From assembly GCA_964507195.1 (NCBI GenBank), contig CAZDPA010000002.1:6195-70194 (forward strand): a stretch of DNA of 64,000 bases, given 5' to 3'. The notes under the pieces are model-generated. The model made no database searches and had not been told where the DNA came from. It saw only the letters and a list, made by a program, of their open reading frames with translations. The first letter of the stretch is position 1. Each line of letters begins with the position of its first letter. Of this stretch, positions 18,001 through 25,345 are shown in pieces. The position numbers and the translations under genes were made by a program. The stretch is from Solimonas sp964507195 (GTDB lineage Bacteria > Pseudomonadota > Gammaproteobacteria > Nevskiales > Nevskiaceae).

Positions 18001-20337
18001 GGCCCTGTCGGGTTGCGAGATCATTGTGCGCTCGCGTTCTTGGAAGCACCGAATGCCCACCCGCTCACGTTGCCGAACGCGGCAGCTCTGAGCCGAGCGC
18101 TGTATCAGTATTTGCCTTCTGACCTCGCCGGCTCATCTCACGAACTGCTTGAACGGCTTTGCTCAACGGTAGCAGCTGCCCGGCGAGTAGAGGCGTCAGG
18201 CCTCGCGCGAGTAATGCATTCCCACCATGGGTGCATAGACGCGAGTTCAGGAATGCAGAGCGCATTCCTGCATGGCGAGCCAGCACCAGACCCGATGCTT
18301 CCGGCAGCAGATTTAGTCGATAGCTGGAACGATGAGGAGGGCGACACGACAGAGGTGTTTCGGGATCGCGCAGTCGCGGGCGACTTGAGGGCTTACAAGA
18401 GACTGACGTCATTGACCAACGATCCTCAGACATATCTAGATGGACCGGCGCGTCCAGATAACCCAGTGAAAAAGAAGGTGCACTCAGTTAGTCCCGCAGC
18501 ACTTGTCCGTGCGCTCGACAAGTTCATAGCGTGCGAACCGCAGCAGCTGACCGTTGTCCGCGCATTAGCGATGTTCGCGAAAGACATGCTTGCGCCGACT
18601 ACACCGGGCGGTCGCGCCCTCAAACCCAGCACTGTCAGGACCTACGTATCGTCGTTCGGTCGACAGCTGGTCGAACAGTTTTCCGGCAAGGACCTCGACG
18701 ATCTAGACGAAGACGAATTCATAGAGGTGTACGAGACCATCGCCAACCGGGACATTGAATCGATCTCGCGATGCAGGGCTCAGCTCCGCGACTTTCATGA
18801 TTTCCTGGTTCGCGATTTTGGGATCGACCCCATTGCCGATGGCGCCCTGGACCTCCCATACACCTCCCAGACCGACAATCGCGCCGCGCACCTCGTGACA
18901 GAAGGTGACTACGAACGGGCCCTTGCTTGGTTCATGAGTCAGTTGGCTGTGACCGAGAAATCCAGCGACGTCCGTCTGTCGGCATGGCGGCGACGCTGTC
19001 ACGCAGCGGCGTGCGTTTTGATTCTGTTGTATCGATCCGGCTCACGCATTTCGGAAGTTGCGTGGCTGAAACACCAGGACCTGCTCTCGATTGAAGGCCT
19101 CACGCTACTCTTTATCAAGCCATCGCGCTTTAGGAGACTGAAGACAGCCGCAGCCCGTAGGCTGCTGAATCTCAGCACCAAGCTCTCGTCTTCCGAGCGC
19201 GACATATTGACCGGATGGATCTCCAACGAAGTTCTTCGGCATGGAGACTCTTTTTCCCGATCGACGCTGCTGTTTCCAAGTCTGGAAAGTCCAAACGCAG
19301 GGATCGGCAGCGGCCCTTTCAGAGTGCTGGTGAAGCTCGCCTTTGCTCAGACAGGCCGCAATATTTGGCCACATCAACTGCGCCACAGCGATATTTCACA
19401 AGGCCTCAGGCTTGTCTCTGCAACGGCGGTCGACCGGGAGCAGTACTCTTCCGCTCGCGTTCTGCGCTTTGCAAAGCAGTTCAAAGCCCGGGTTGGCCAC
19501 GCCTGGTTGACGACGTCCGCGCGGAACTACTTTCATCTGTCGTGGCTCTTCAGATTCACGCCCCTCGAGGTATCGGCGCGGGCCGACTCGCGCGGCTCAC
19601 TTGCGGCGCTTACGGGCCGCTCGATAGCCACTGTCGACAAAATTCGTCAGCGCGCAAGAACGGAAGCTTACGCTCCGACGCGAACTCCCTGGGCGTCCGC
19701 TTTGTACCGGACATCGTTGCCAGTCCGAAGAAGTCCTACTTTGCACCGTCATGGAAAGGGAGCGATGTCCGACGCGGAAGCCATCTCAAAGCCTTTCACC
19801 GCACAACACCTTTCCCAACTGCTCTGGGAAACCACGGATGCCCGGCCTTTACCCGTACTTGCGGTGAGCTTTGGACTAAGCACGTCGATGATTGAACTCA
19901 TCGACAAGGAATGCAGCGCGCTCTACGACCGGTGCGGGTATCGACTTATTGCGCTGCGCGGACAGAAGGGACACGTGGCTAAAGACGACAGGCCCAGGTT
20001 ATTCAGCGGGTCGAAATTGGATTGCCTTTTGCAGCCAATGCCGCCGCCGCAAGCTCGAACTCTGGGCGACTTATTCCAGCGGTGCTATACGAACACCCAT
20101 GCCCGGACAAACGTGATGCGCGGATTGGAACAGGATATTAGGAATCTCCGTACGCACCTGATCTTGGCGAGCGTGCCTGTCGGTGTGATTCACATCGCTC
20201 TGGAATCGGAGGGAAAGGCAGCCCTGCGAGTCGACGACTCGCAGGGCTTTAGGTTTCTTGCTGGATCCTTGGCAACGCTCGCTGTTTGGTCCGCGCTGAC
20301 TGAAGTTCCGTCACTCAGTAAATTGAGCCGCGTCTGA
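15013..20337 (+). CDS. Giant tyrosine recombinase with two recombinase-like domains
   Basis: Predicted 1774 aa from the ATG at 15013 (MTLNTTGSPSIEATAEHF); usual integrases have 300-450 aa. Near the C-terminus is a complete catalytic set: GSRISEVAWL (Arg at about 1344), RRLKTAAARR as the likely beta-hairpin Lys, HQLRHSDIS (His 1454, Arg 1457), RVGHAW (His 1496) and NYFH (Tyr 1506). A core-binding-type helical domain with SLSKDLDD-like acidic helices precedes it. A second, degenerate copy lies at about 570-730, with TGHRPHKALFRL (Arg about 585), an NWYRAYLATHLREL region and HLGH at 720-723, but no clear tyrosine. The first 550 residues are unrecognised. It should cut and join DNA at specific sites in the cytoplasm; partners may include the convergent 235 aa protein. 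Substrate DNA is unknown. Confidence 0.85.
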   Translation: MTLNTTGSPSIEATAEHFSQTIADVPGRADIAALSRWLKVGNQQHLERACHRLIQCSRLAPWLIQVIARSAPSADVERGLRMLAKDGRVASFRGSTEQFSVLTALLGPSARPSLAPLAPLRAALISGLVLSRNQEQPIADSHIESLASAIRGIEDRTGHPLRRALLSLGGVPVPSQLADALTFSEDSPEQFRESWERAWSPWLRGLTSFLTAGESDPPAQTHSEDEESDPSEPEVRIITAPLEGGDPGFSDEPDDEHAPWVSFAQPKPGPSNLVPSLRSAEIQYAHQRILQGNSHLLTEHIEALTRAEFGLVVRQLLKISADTAEPLPRRQRAIVTLLIGATGRAAKRICEADIGLTSTGRVSRLTINLARGGIDEPVLDVGTRRPEGRAKKHFEAADDQLFLPLNGDVVKSLRSILQQQPVARLQDWFGAASAEAEVDGFLKSLEEIPEPSRNQARLRRWLSTAVQEAGLDLPSTMLIVGDTLGRSTSPLHYYAPKLKNLYEIHRRALFDVLPVPEISPPGSQRIGKANVLKLIDARAGISQVCNSLNLSTTAEEAADPVRATQIHNRLAMYLMLYICLITGHRPHKALFRLKRYSFDIHYGFALLDDKRIDAAHRNRLTVLTANLCTQLEAFFQHLLALKVQHWITPRVAAKIEAILDGNAPLLCFFDVENELVRGTPDHWKQMWPEAWENVQHNWYRAYLATHLRELGVDGTSAAAHLGHLEAAGYPWNSDSVLIPIDLTTSVQPALEHIEQSLGFKIRRGFAALCSTPPSIPPLQDWSRLLAEHQKQERAHAQEEARVRKASFRRVKNRARDWIETTLTAVAPDLLNVIWNKRRQSVNGQPLPPPSVLRVTPETRELILGKISDDLESQPILRIAVHNALCRSMRHAMRSGKLSGDDIGLIIAASATELAPFLAHNQGLATIQLGLLRDRLQEKQSPSRPIPSEIRRTLALVLFGGFTDPELILQLACASTQSITATHRHDGMLVTIDGLRGGPVGLRDHCALAFLEAPNAHPLTLPNAAALSRALYQYLPSDLAGSSHELLERLCSTVAAARRVEASGLARVMHSHHGCIDASSGMQSAFLHGEPAPDPMLPAADLVDSWNDEEGDTTEVFRDRAVAGDLRAYKRLTSLTNDPQTYLDGPARPDNPVKKKVHSVSPAALVRALDKFIACEPQQLTVVRALAMFAKDMLAPTTPGGRALKPSTVRTYVSSFGRQLVEQFSGKDLDDLDEDEFIEVYETIANRDIESISRCRAQLRDFHDFLVRDFGIDPIADGALDLPYTSQTDNRAAHLVTEGDYERALAWFMSQLAVTEKSSDVRLSAWRRRCHAAACVLILLYRSGSRISEVAWLKHQDLLSIEGLTLLFIKPSRFRRLKTAAARRLLNLSTKLSSSERDILTGWISNEVLRHGDSFSRSTLLFPSLESPNAGIGSGPFRVLVKLAFAQTGRNIWPHQLRHSDISQGLRLVSATAVDREQYSSARVLRFAKQFKARVGHAWLTTSARNYFHLSWLFRFTPLEVSARADSRGSLAALTGRSIATVDKIRQRARTEAYAPTRTPWASALYRTSLPVRRSPTLHRHGKGAMSDAEAISKPFTAQHLSQLLWETTDARPLPVLAVSFGLSTSMIELIDKECSALYDRCGYRLIALRGQKGHVAKDDRPRLFSGSKLDCLLQPMPPPQARTLGDLFQRCYTNTHARTNVMRGLEQDIRNLRTHLILASVPVGVIHIALESEGKAALRVDDSQGFRFLAGSLATLAVWSALTEVPSLSKLSRV
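20220..20248. repeat. 29-bp perfect palindrome inside the recombinase 3-prime end
   Basis: AGCCCTGCGAGTCG (20220-20233) and its exact reverse complement (20235-20248) flank one base at 20234. TTT follows directly. It lies 30 codons before the recombinase stop and is translated. It could act as a terminator for the convergent gene, a protein-binding site or a recombination site. Confidence 0.6.
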
Positions 20338-20353
20338 ACCATTAATGCGCAGA

Positions 20354-21061
20354 CTATTCTTCGTCGATCTCGTCGACGAGGTCATATTCTGAGATGCGAA
20401 CGTCACCGCGCTTCTTGACGATCGCCACAAGAGTGGTGCCCTCGCGATTCTTGTCGACTTCACCGGCAAAGACGCGCGCACCGCTCTCAAGAATGTAAAA
20501 GACTCCGAAAAGATCCGTGTAGACGATACGCTCCGAAATCTTCTTCTCCTTCGGGTTCTTCTGCCCCTTGACAATGTGCAAGAGGTCACGGGTGACCCCT
20601 GGAATCTTCGGCAAACCCGATGCGGTCGTAACCTCTGCCTTCTCCTGCGCGTCAACCAAACCAATAATCGCCTTCTGATGAGGTTTGGGGATACTGTTGA
20701 GGGGGTCACCCTTAAGAAGGGCGTCCGCGCTACGACTCAGATCCTCAACAGTACGCTTCGCCGCATCCTGCAGATCAGCGCCGACCAGATCGGACTGCGC
20801 ATCGGTCGTGAGCTTGGAAAAGCCATTAATCGAGATGCTGCCGGCGCTGAAAGTCAGCTTTCCGGTAGACAGCCCGTGCGCACCGGCCTCCGCCTTCAGG
20901 CTCGCGGCAAGATTCAACGCAGCTTCAGCAAGCTCTACCGGAACATCGATGCCTTCTGGCCCCATCACGATCTTCGGTGATTTCAGCAGAAGAAGAGCCT
21001 GAGAAGCGACGACCTGAGCGTCATGCTCCTTACTCGGAAAAACTTTCGAATGATTGCCCAT
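20354..21061 (-). CDS. Uncharacterised 235 aa protein paired with the giant recombinase
   Basis: The start ATG at 21061 follows AGGAGA at a good distance, and the stop lies 16 bp from the convergent recombinase stop. No family is recognised. The N-terminal half is helical and Ala-rich (VELAEAALNLAASLKAEAGA), with a Ser/Gly beta segment (LTFSAGSISINGFSKL). The C-terminal half has a beta-rich module (RIVYTDLFGVFYILESGARV, then TLVAIVKKRGDVRISEYDLV) and ends acidic (EIDEE). There is no signal peptide or membrane helix, so it is cytoplasmic. The 66-bp palindrome lies about 75 bp upstream of the start. A role as accessory DNA-binding factor for the element is a guess. Confidence 0.75.
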   Translation of the reverse strand: MGNHSKVFPSKEHDAQVVASQALLLLKSPKIVMGPEGIDVPVELAEAALNLAASLKAEAGAHGLSTGKLTFSAGSISINGFSKLTTDAQSDLVGADLQDAAKRTVEDLSRSADALLKGDPLNSIPKPHQKAIIGLVDAQEKAEVTTASGLPKIPGVTRDLLHIVKGQKNPKEKKISERIVYTDLFGVFYILESGARVFAGEVDKNREGTTLVAIVKKRGDVRISEYDLVDEIDEE

Positions 21062-21134
21062 GATGTGTCTCCTAAACTGTGGTCGGGACCCGCAGTTCCG
21101 AGTTAAGCACCCCTGGGAGCCATGCCACCCCTCA

Positions 21135-21200
21135 ATACCCCGGTGCTGGCATAGGGGTTTGAGTACCGGTACCTAAACCCCTATGCCAGCACCGGGGTAT
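21135..21200. repeat. 66-bp near-perfect palindrome
   Basis: Two 26-bp arms (21135-21160 and 21175-21200) are exact reverse complements; the left arm begins ATACCCCGGTGCTGGCATAG. The 14-bp centre holds a 10-bp perfect palindrome, GTACCGGTAC (21163-21172), so only the two 2-bp junctions GA and CT break full symmetry. The extent and perfection far exceed a terminator and there is no T tract. It lies between the 235 aa gene and the Fic region, near a tyrosine recombinase gene. Confidence 0.85.
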
Positions 21201-21462
21201 CGCAACCTAGTTCAGACTGCTTGAGGTACTGGCAAATCCGATAGAGCGAATCGGCAAGGGCTATTCAGGTCGAGTTTACGATCTTGCTGCCGAGCAGCAC
21301 CCCTGTTCGGTTCGGTGCGCACTTGGGGTATCGCTACATCCGCTTGGTGGGCCGCTATGGTCAGAGCCACGACGTCTCACTACGAAGTGCCGAACCCCCC
21401 GAGCGCACGGCGATTTCTAGACCAAATGCCCGCGACGAGATCCGCTTTGGCATGGTTGATAT
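21201..21462. other. Intergenic stretch without recognised feature
   Basis: Open frames here are short and have no ribosome site or recognisable composition. Nothing beyond the adjacent palindrome is seen. It may be eroded island sequence. Confidence 0.4.
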
Positions 21463-21798
21463 CTAGTGCGCGTCCAAAGTCGCCACAATCGGAATCGTGT
21501 ATACGATGAAATTCACGACAGCTGCGAACAGAAACGCCGCGGCGAGGCCTGCAACGCTTCTCGCCGGACGCCGGCTAGTGCGGAGATGATAGATAGCCAG
21601 TGCCTCTTCGAACGTTGCTACTTCGATTCCCCAAAGGAGCTCAGCGTCACTGTCAATCAGTCCTTTACTCCGATGATCGGCCTCCGACTATGCTGAGTAA
21701 TGTCCGGTTTGCGCAGGGCCGTGTCGGTACGCCCGGTATATTGTCGACGGCATTGTTCTTCCTGAGCTCGACAGGTCCGCACTGTGGGGCATAGTCAT
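21463..21798 (-). pseudogene. Small membrane-protein ORF interrupted by an in-frame amber codon
   Basis: An ATG at 21798 lies one base after the Fic gene stop on the same strand, as in a coupled gene. The frame reads 36 codons (ending YRHGPAQTGHYSA), meets TAG at 21690-21688, then continues open for 74 codons. The second part is protein-like: SEADHRSKGLIDSDAELLWG, then IEVATFEEALAIYHLR and a hydrophobic segment AAAFLFAAVVNFIVYTIPIV. The acidic EADxRxKGLID...IExxxxEEAxAIxHLR pattern resembles small conserved hypothetical proteins I have no name for. No ATG, GTG or TTG in frame follows the TAG. A nonsense-mutated gene is the simplest reading; amber suppression or a sequencing error are alternatives. 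Confidence 0.5.
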
Positions 21799-21799
21799 C

Positions 21800-22894
21800 T
21801 TATTGCTCGCCTGCAGGCGGCGCCTCTCCCGTGAGAATGCGAAACAGAGGCTCATTGATGTAGTAGTTGCTGCGTCCAAACTTGCGCTTGAGCAGCAGCC
21901 CATCTTCCGCCAGCACGTCCAGATAGCGCGTGGCGGTGATACGGGAGACCTCAAGGTCTTTCTGCAGGAACTCGATTTTGGTGTACGGAAACGAGAACAG
22001 GTTGTTGATCAGGTCTTGGCTATAGAAGCGGTGCTTGGCACGGATACGGTGCTTGTACTCCAGCAGCAGAGTCCTGATGCCCTGTATCGTCGTGATGCCT
22101 TCGGCCGCAGTCTTCTCTACGGCATCGAGCATGTACAGCACCCAGTCTTCCCAGGCGTCTTGGTCTCGTACAGCTTGCAGCTTCCCGTAGTAGTCGACTT
22201 TTGTGCGCACGATGGCGCGGCTCAGGTAGAGCACTGGAATGTCCAGCAGCTTTTCCTTGACCAGGTACAGCACGTTGATGATGCGACCGGTGCGGCCGTT
22301 GCCGTCGTAGAACGGGTGGATGCTTTCGAACTGATGATGGATCAACGCCATCTTCACCAGTGGATCGGCGTCGAATTGCGCGGCGTCGTTGATGAAGCGT
22401 TCGAGGTCGCCCATGAGGTCTGGCAATAACTCTGGCGAGGGGGGCGTATAGATAACGCGGCCCGCACCATCCTTGAGTGTCGTGCCTGGCAGCTTGCGAT
22501 AACCGGGACGGCTTTGTTCGAGCGCCGCCTGAATATCCAGGATGTGGTTGCCCGTCAGAAGCGCAGATTCGCGGACTGCCGAAAATCCGATCTGTAGGGC
22601 GTGGGCATACAAGTGCACTTCCTTGGTGGCGGCACTACCGGGCGCATCCGGAGCGCCGTCTCGGAAAAGCTCATCATGCGTGGTGACAATGTTCTCGATT
22701 GCCGAACTTTCCTTGGCCTCCTGCAGACCCAGGGTGCTAATCAAGATGGCCTGATTCGGGATCGAGGCGACCACACCCTTCAGTTCCGCCAACTGGCGGT
22801 TGGCCGCGACCAGCTTCTTAAGCACTGCCGGCGTTTCGAACCGGGCTGGGTTGATGGCTTGCGCAAGCGACCTGGGCGGTGAATAAGTGCTCAT
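21800..22894 (-). CDS. Fic-domain protein (class II, self-inhibited) with C-terminal winged helix
   Basis: A 364 aa protein from the ATG at 22894 (MSTYSPPRSLAQAI), chosen over the ATG at 22954 because a GGGGGC site precedes it and the extra codons overlap operator-like repeats. The N-terminal inhibitory motif SSAIEN (about 63-68) matches the S/TxxxE-G/N rule of class II Fic proteins. The catalytic loop HPFYDGNGRTGR begins at His 193. The C-terminus has a winged-helix-like segment, FLQKDLEVSRITATRYLDVL. Fic enzymes transfer AMP (or other nucleotides) to target hydroxyls; class II members are kept off until the inhibitory helix moves. It may be a toxin with built-in antitoxin, or a regulator. 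It is divergent from the mobile mystery A gene. Confidence 0.9.
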   Translation of the reverse strand: MSTYSPPRSLAQAINPARFETPAVLKKLVAANRQLAELKGVVASIPNQAILISTLGLQEAKESSAIENIVTTHDELFRDGAPDAPGSAATKEVHLYAHALQIGFSAVRESALLTGNHILDIQAALEQSRPGYRKLPGTTLKDGAGRVIYTPPSPELLPDLMGDLERFINDAAQFDADPLVKMALIHHQFESIHPFYDGNGRTGRIINVLYLVKEKLLDIPVLYLSRAIVRTKVDYYGKLQAVRDQDAWEDWVLYMLDAVEKTAAEGITTIQGIRTLLLEYKHRIRAKHRFYSQDLINNLFSFPYTKIEFLQKDLEVSRITATRYLDVLAEDGLLLKRKFGRSNYYINEPLFRILTGEAPPAGEQ

Positions 22895-22916
22895 TTTTGA
22901 GCCCCCGTGAATGACG

Positions 22917-22964
22917 TGTATAGTTTTTGCCACTTTTGTATGCACGTTATACACGATATGTATA
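22917..22964. promoter_or_regulatory. TGTATA operator repeats upstream of the Fic gene
   Basis: TATACA (22948-22953) and TGTATA (22959-22964) form a perfect inverted repeat around CGATA, and another TGTATA is at 22917-22922. They lie 23-70 bp before the chosen Fic start. The Fic protein ends in a winged-helix-like segment, so autoregulation is plausible but unproven. Confidence 0.45.
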
Positions 22965-23065
22965 GCTTCATGCCGTGCTGCGATGGACTGTTACCGCTGA
23001 TCCAGGATTAACCAACCTGCACTGCTCATGCTGAATCGCTGGCCATACATGGCAATGCATCTCGA

Positions 23066-23125
23066 TACAAGAACATAGATTGACTAATGTTCTTGTAGAA
23101 AAGAACATTGTGGCTCTATTGTTCT
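23066..23125. promoter_or_regulatory. GTTCTT/AAGAAC operator array upstream of mobile mystery protein A
   Basis: An 11-bp perfect inverted repeat, TACAAGAACAT (23066-23076) and ATGTTCTTGTA (23087-23097), is followed by AGAACA (23102-23107) paired with TGTTCT (23120-23125). A fifth half-site AAGAAC lies at 23133, abutting the start codon. This array around the promoter of a helix-turn-helix gene suggests tight autorepression. Confidence 0.6.
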
Positions 23126-23141
23126 CTCATATAAGAACGTT

Positions 23142-23627
23142 ATGGCTGTCGGCACTCAAACGATCCAGCGAGAGCATCTGCGAAAGCAGATCTCGAAGAT
23201 CGCCGCCTTGGCGGCGCTAAATCGCCCACCGTCGGGGTGGATCAACACCGCGCGCACCGCACTGGGCATGTCTGGCGCCGCGCTGAGCAGGCGCCTGGGC
23301 GGCGGCCGTACCTTGGCGGCCAATCTCGAACACTCCGAGAGAGAGGATCGGGCCACGCTCAGAAGCATGCGCGAGGCGGCCGAAGCTATGGGCTGCCGTT
23401 TCGTCTATGCGATCGTTCCGCCCGAGGGGCAGTCGATCGAAACACTGGTCGAGGCTCAAGCGCGGCGACGCGCAACGCAACTCATCCGGGAAGCGGCCGT
23501 GCACATGCACCTGGAAGCGCAACAGCTCGGTGAAGAAGATGCGCGAACCGAGCTGGAGCGCATCACCTGCGAGCTGCAGCACCATCTGCCACGTGATTTC
23601 TGGGATCAGGATCAACGTGATTGCTGA
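23142..23627 (+). CDS. Mobile mystery protein A (helix-turn-helix regulator)
   Basis: A 161 aa protein from the ATG at 23142. It opens with basic helices (QREHLRKQISKIAALAALNR), then the helix-turn-helix GWINTARTALGMSGAALSRR followed by LGGGRTLAANLEHSE, and the conserved tail AAEAMGCRFVYAIVPPEG, which is the mobile mystery A signature. These proteins are usually encoded just before mobile mystery protein B, a Fic-family protein, and are thought to act as regulator/antitoxin. Here the B gene follows with an 11-bp overlap but is broken. Five AAGAAC half-sites lie upstream. With its partner dead the regulator may be an orphan, or may act on the intact Fic gene divergent from it. Confidence 0.85.
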   Translation: MAVGTQTIQREHLRKQISKIAALAALNRPPSGWINTARTALGMSGAALSRRLGGGRTLAANLEHSEREDRATLRSMREAAEAMGCRFVYAIVPPEGQSIETLVEAQARRRATQLIREAAVHMHLEAQQLGEEDARTELERITCELQHHLPRDFWDQDQRDC

Positions 23628-23841
23628 ACCCGCTGGCGCGACCCCGCTCGATCCAATCGAGTTTGAGGGTTTGCGCTTCAAGCACGTCCAGACACGCGGC
23701 GAGCTCGACTGACTGGAACAGGCCGACATCATTGATAGCCTGCGCTGGATGAGCCGGCAGAAGAATCCATACGTGCTGTCGGAAGCGTTCGTCTTTTGTC
23801 TTCAAACGCACGGCTATCGCAGCTTGGACACTTCATCCTGA
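23617..23841 (+). pseudogene. Mobile mystery protein B remnant (broken Fic-family gene)
   Basis: A GTG at 23617, overlapping the A gene by 11 bp, opens a frame reading IAEPAGATPLDPIEFEGL, then VQTRGELD, an in-frame TGA, then LEQADIIDSLRWMSRQK and VLSEAFVFCLQTHGYRS before TGA at 23841. This follows the normal N-terminus of mobile mystery B (GATPLDPDE, TRGELDEFEQANI, LRWALR, LDEAFLRELH) and ends before the Fic HPFxxGNGR region. The gene thus has an internal stop and has lost its catalytic domain. It is inactive unless the stop is an assembly error, but the missing 3-prime half makes that unlikely. Confidence 0.75.
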
Positions 23842-23854
23842 TTGCCCCGACGCG

Positions 23855-24202
23855 CTAGTACTCAACCCACTCAATCTCGTAGCCCCAGGCCCGGGGTTCA
23901 GCACCACAGCGAGCGCAAAACGGGAAGTCGTTCGCGGTGCGCCTGGCAAAACCAGCAGCGCACACGACGCACGTTCGATCTGTCAGTCGCTGTGCAAGCG
24001 CAACAGCGTCCCCGAGCTTCTCGTCGCCGCCATGAACGCTCAATCTGCCTTGTTCTATTTTGAAGCCGACCGTCTCTACTCCGAGTCGTACACCCTCCCT
24101 CAGCACTGCCATGACAAACCGGTGCCATGCCACGGGCCAGTGCGACTTTCGATCCAGTCTCACGCCCACTCGCGCCGCTTCGTCATAGAGATCGTCGTTC
24201 AT
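23855..24202 (-). CDS. Small protein with zinc-ribbon-like cysteine pairs
   Basis: A 115 aa protein. Residues 1-75 have no recognised fold but are well mixed and include a basic patch (RVGVRLDRKSHWPVAWHRF). The C-terminal part carries CVVCAAGF and FCARCG about 15 residues apart, a likely zinc ribbon. Its ATG overlaps the stop of the upstream membrane-protein gene by 4 bp, so the two are probably translationally coupled. Function unknown; the pair may be cargo of the island. Confidence 0.55.
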   Translation of the reverse strand: MNDDLYDEAARVGVRLDRKSHWPVAWHRFVMAVLREGVRLGVETVGFKIEQGRLSVHGGDEKLGDAVALAQRLTDRTCVVCAAGFARRTANDFPFCARCGAEPRAWGYEIEWVEY

Positions 24203-24495
24203 AGACCCACAACCAGCAGAACCACGTACATCACTATTCCAACGACGAACGACGCGGCGCCGACGACGATATAGGGCATGGGGTCATTGCCTGATGCATA
24301 GCCCATCTTCTCGCCCAGCAAACAATGGAAGTTCCAGATCGCGCAGAGCGGCAGCACCGCGAGATCCAAGCCGGCCACCTTGAGCAGGATCATGCACAGG
24401 GTATTCGTGATCAGCGTGTAAACAGCACATTCAACGATCTGATATCGCGTCAGGCGTTCGAATCGCTCAACAATTCCCAGGTCCGCCGCCCTCAT
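24199..24495 (-). CDS. Small three-helix membrane protein
   Basis: The frame is open from 25005, but only the part from the ATG at 24495 looks protein-like: 98 aa starting MRAADLGIVERFERLTRYQI, with hydrophobic segments at about 22-40, 43-58 and 76-98. Upstream codons are Pro/Ser/Cys-rich like a random frame. Its stop overlaps the start of the zinc-ribbon-like gene by 4 bp. No family recognised. Confidence 0.5.
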   Translation of the reverse strand: MRAADLGIVERFERLTRYQIVECAVYTLITNTLCMILLKVAGLDLAVLPLCAIWNFHCLLGEKMGYASGNDPMPYIVVGAASFVVGIVMYVVLLVVGL

Positions 24496-24796
24496 GAGAA
24501 CGCCGCCATGAAGGGAACCAGTGACTTCGTGCTCACATCTGTCAGGGCTGAGGGCGGCGCAGATTCCGGATGGTGCATCGTGATCTCCTTGAATGGTCAT
24601 TCCAGAAAAGCACGACTTTTGAATCGAGCAAATTTCGCCGCCGACCAATCCGCTCAACGGCGCAATCAGGGACTGCTGACCCGGCAAATTGGGGCAACCC
24701 GGAGAGAACGAGTCATCTCCCGACAAACGGTGCTGCGCCGCTGTCGGTGCTGAGAATAGGATGGGATCTCTGCAGCGATCTCGGGAACTTGGTTCG
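24496..24796. other. Intergenic stretch
   Basis: Divergent promoters for the two small flanking genes should lie here. No gene, repeat or defined site is supported. Confidence 0.4.
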
Positions 24797-25036
24797 ATGC
24801 TGATCGGCAAATCGAAGAACGGAGACGGCCCCGACGTGGTCCATCCCGACGGAACGCGCGAGAAGTTCGTCCCCACCGCGGAGGCGATTGCCAAGGTCGC
24901 GGCGATTCGTCGCGGCGTCACGGTCGGCACATTGCCACCCATCCCCAAGCGTTTACCCGACGTCGTAAGCAATGCGAAGTTCCGCAGGATCGGCGAGCTG
25001 ATCAAACGAAACGCGTACAGCGTGCGCTTCGCGTAA
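24797..25036 (+). CDS. Small hypothetical protein
   Basis: A 79 aa frame from the ATG at 24797: MLIGKSKNGDGPDVVHPDGT, then EKFVPTAEAIAKVAAIRRG and a basic tail ending KRNAYSVRFA. The composition is protein-like and strongly basic, unlike the Ser/Arg-rich shadow frames elsewhere. No ribosome site is obvious and no family is recognised. It may be a small DNA- or RNA-binding protein of the island. Confidence 0.4.
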   Translation: MLIGKSKNGDGPDVVHPDGTREKFVPTAEAIAKVAAIRRGVTVGTLPPIPKRLPDVVSNAKFRRIGELIKRNAYSVRFA

Positions 25037-25138
25037 GGCTATTACTCAGGATTCCACAGCGGCATATCCCCGAAGAAGCCGAACCCTCTATAGCCGGGCT
25101 GGCCTGAACGGCAGGGACTTCGACAGCCACAGCGAACG

Positions 25139-25345
25139 ATGAAACCCCGCATCAAGCCGAAGCTGACCGTGATCTCCGGAGGTTCCGTCCGAGACGCAAT
25201 CTGGCGCGAGCTGATGGAGGAAATCATCCAGCCGCGGGCGCTCGACATCAAGAAGGTTAAGGCGTTGGAAGCAAAGCTCACGCCGAGGGGAAAGCTGCGC
25301 TCCGGAAAGAACGACTCAGAACCCGATGGTCGAATTGAATCGTAA
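25139..25345 (+). CDS. Small basic hypothetical protein
   Basis: A 68 aa frame from the ATG at 25139, starting MKPRIKPKLTVISGGSVRDA and continuing with a predicted helix rich in Glu/Lys (ELMEEIIQPRALDIKKVKAL). It is highly charged and plausible as a real small protein. No clear Shine-Dalgarno or family; a chance frame is possible. Confidence 0.4.
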   Translation: MKPRIKPKLTVISGGSVRDAIWRELMEEIIQPRALDIKKVKALEAKLTPRGKLRSGKNDSEPDGRIES

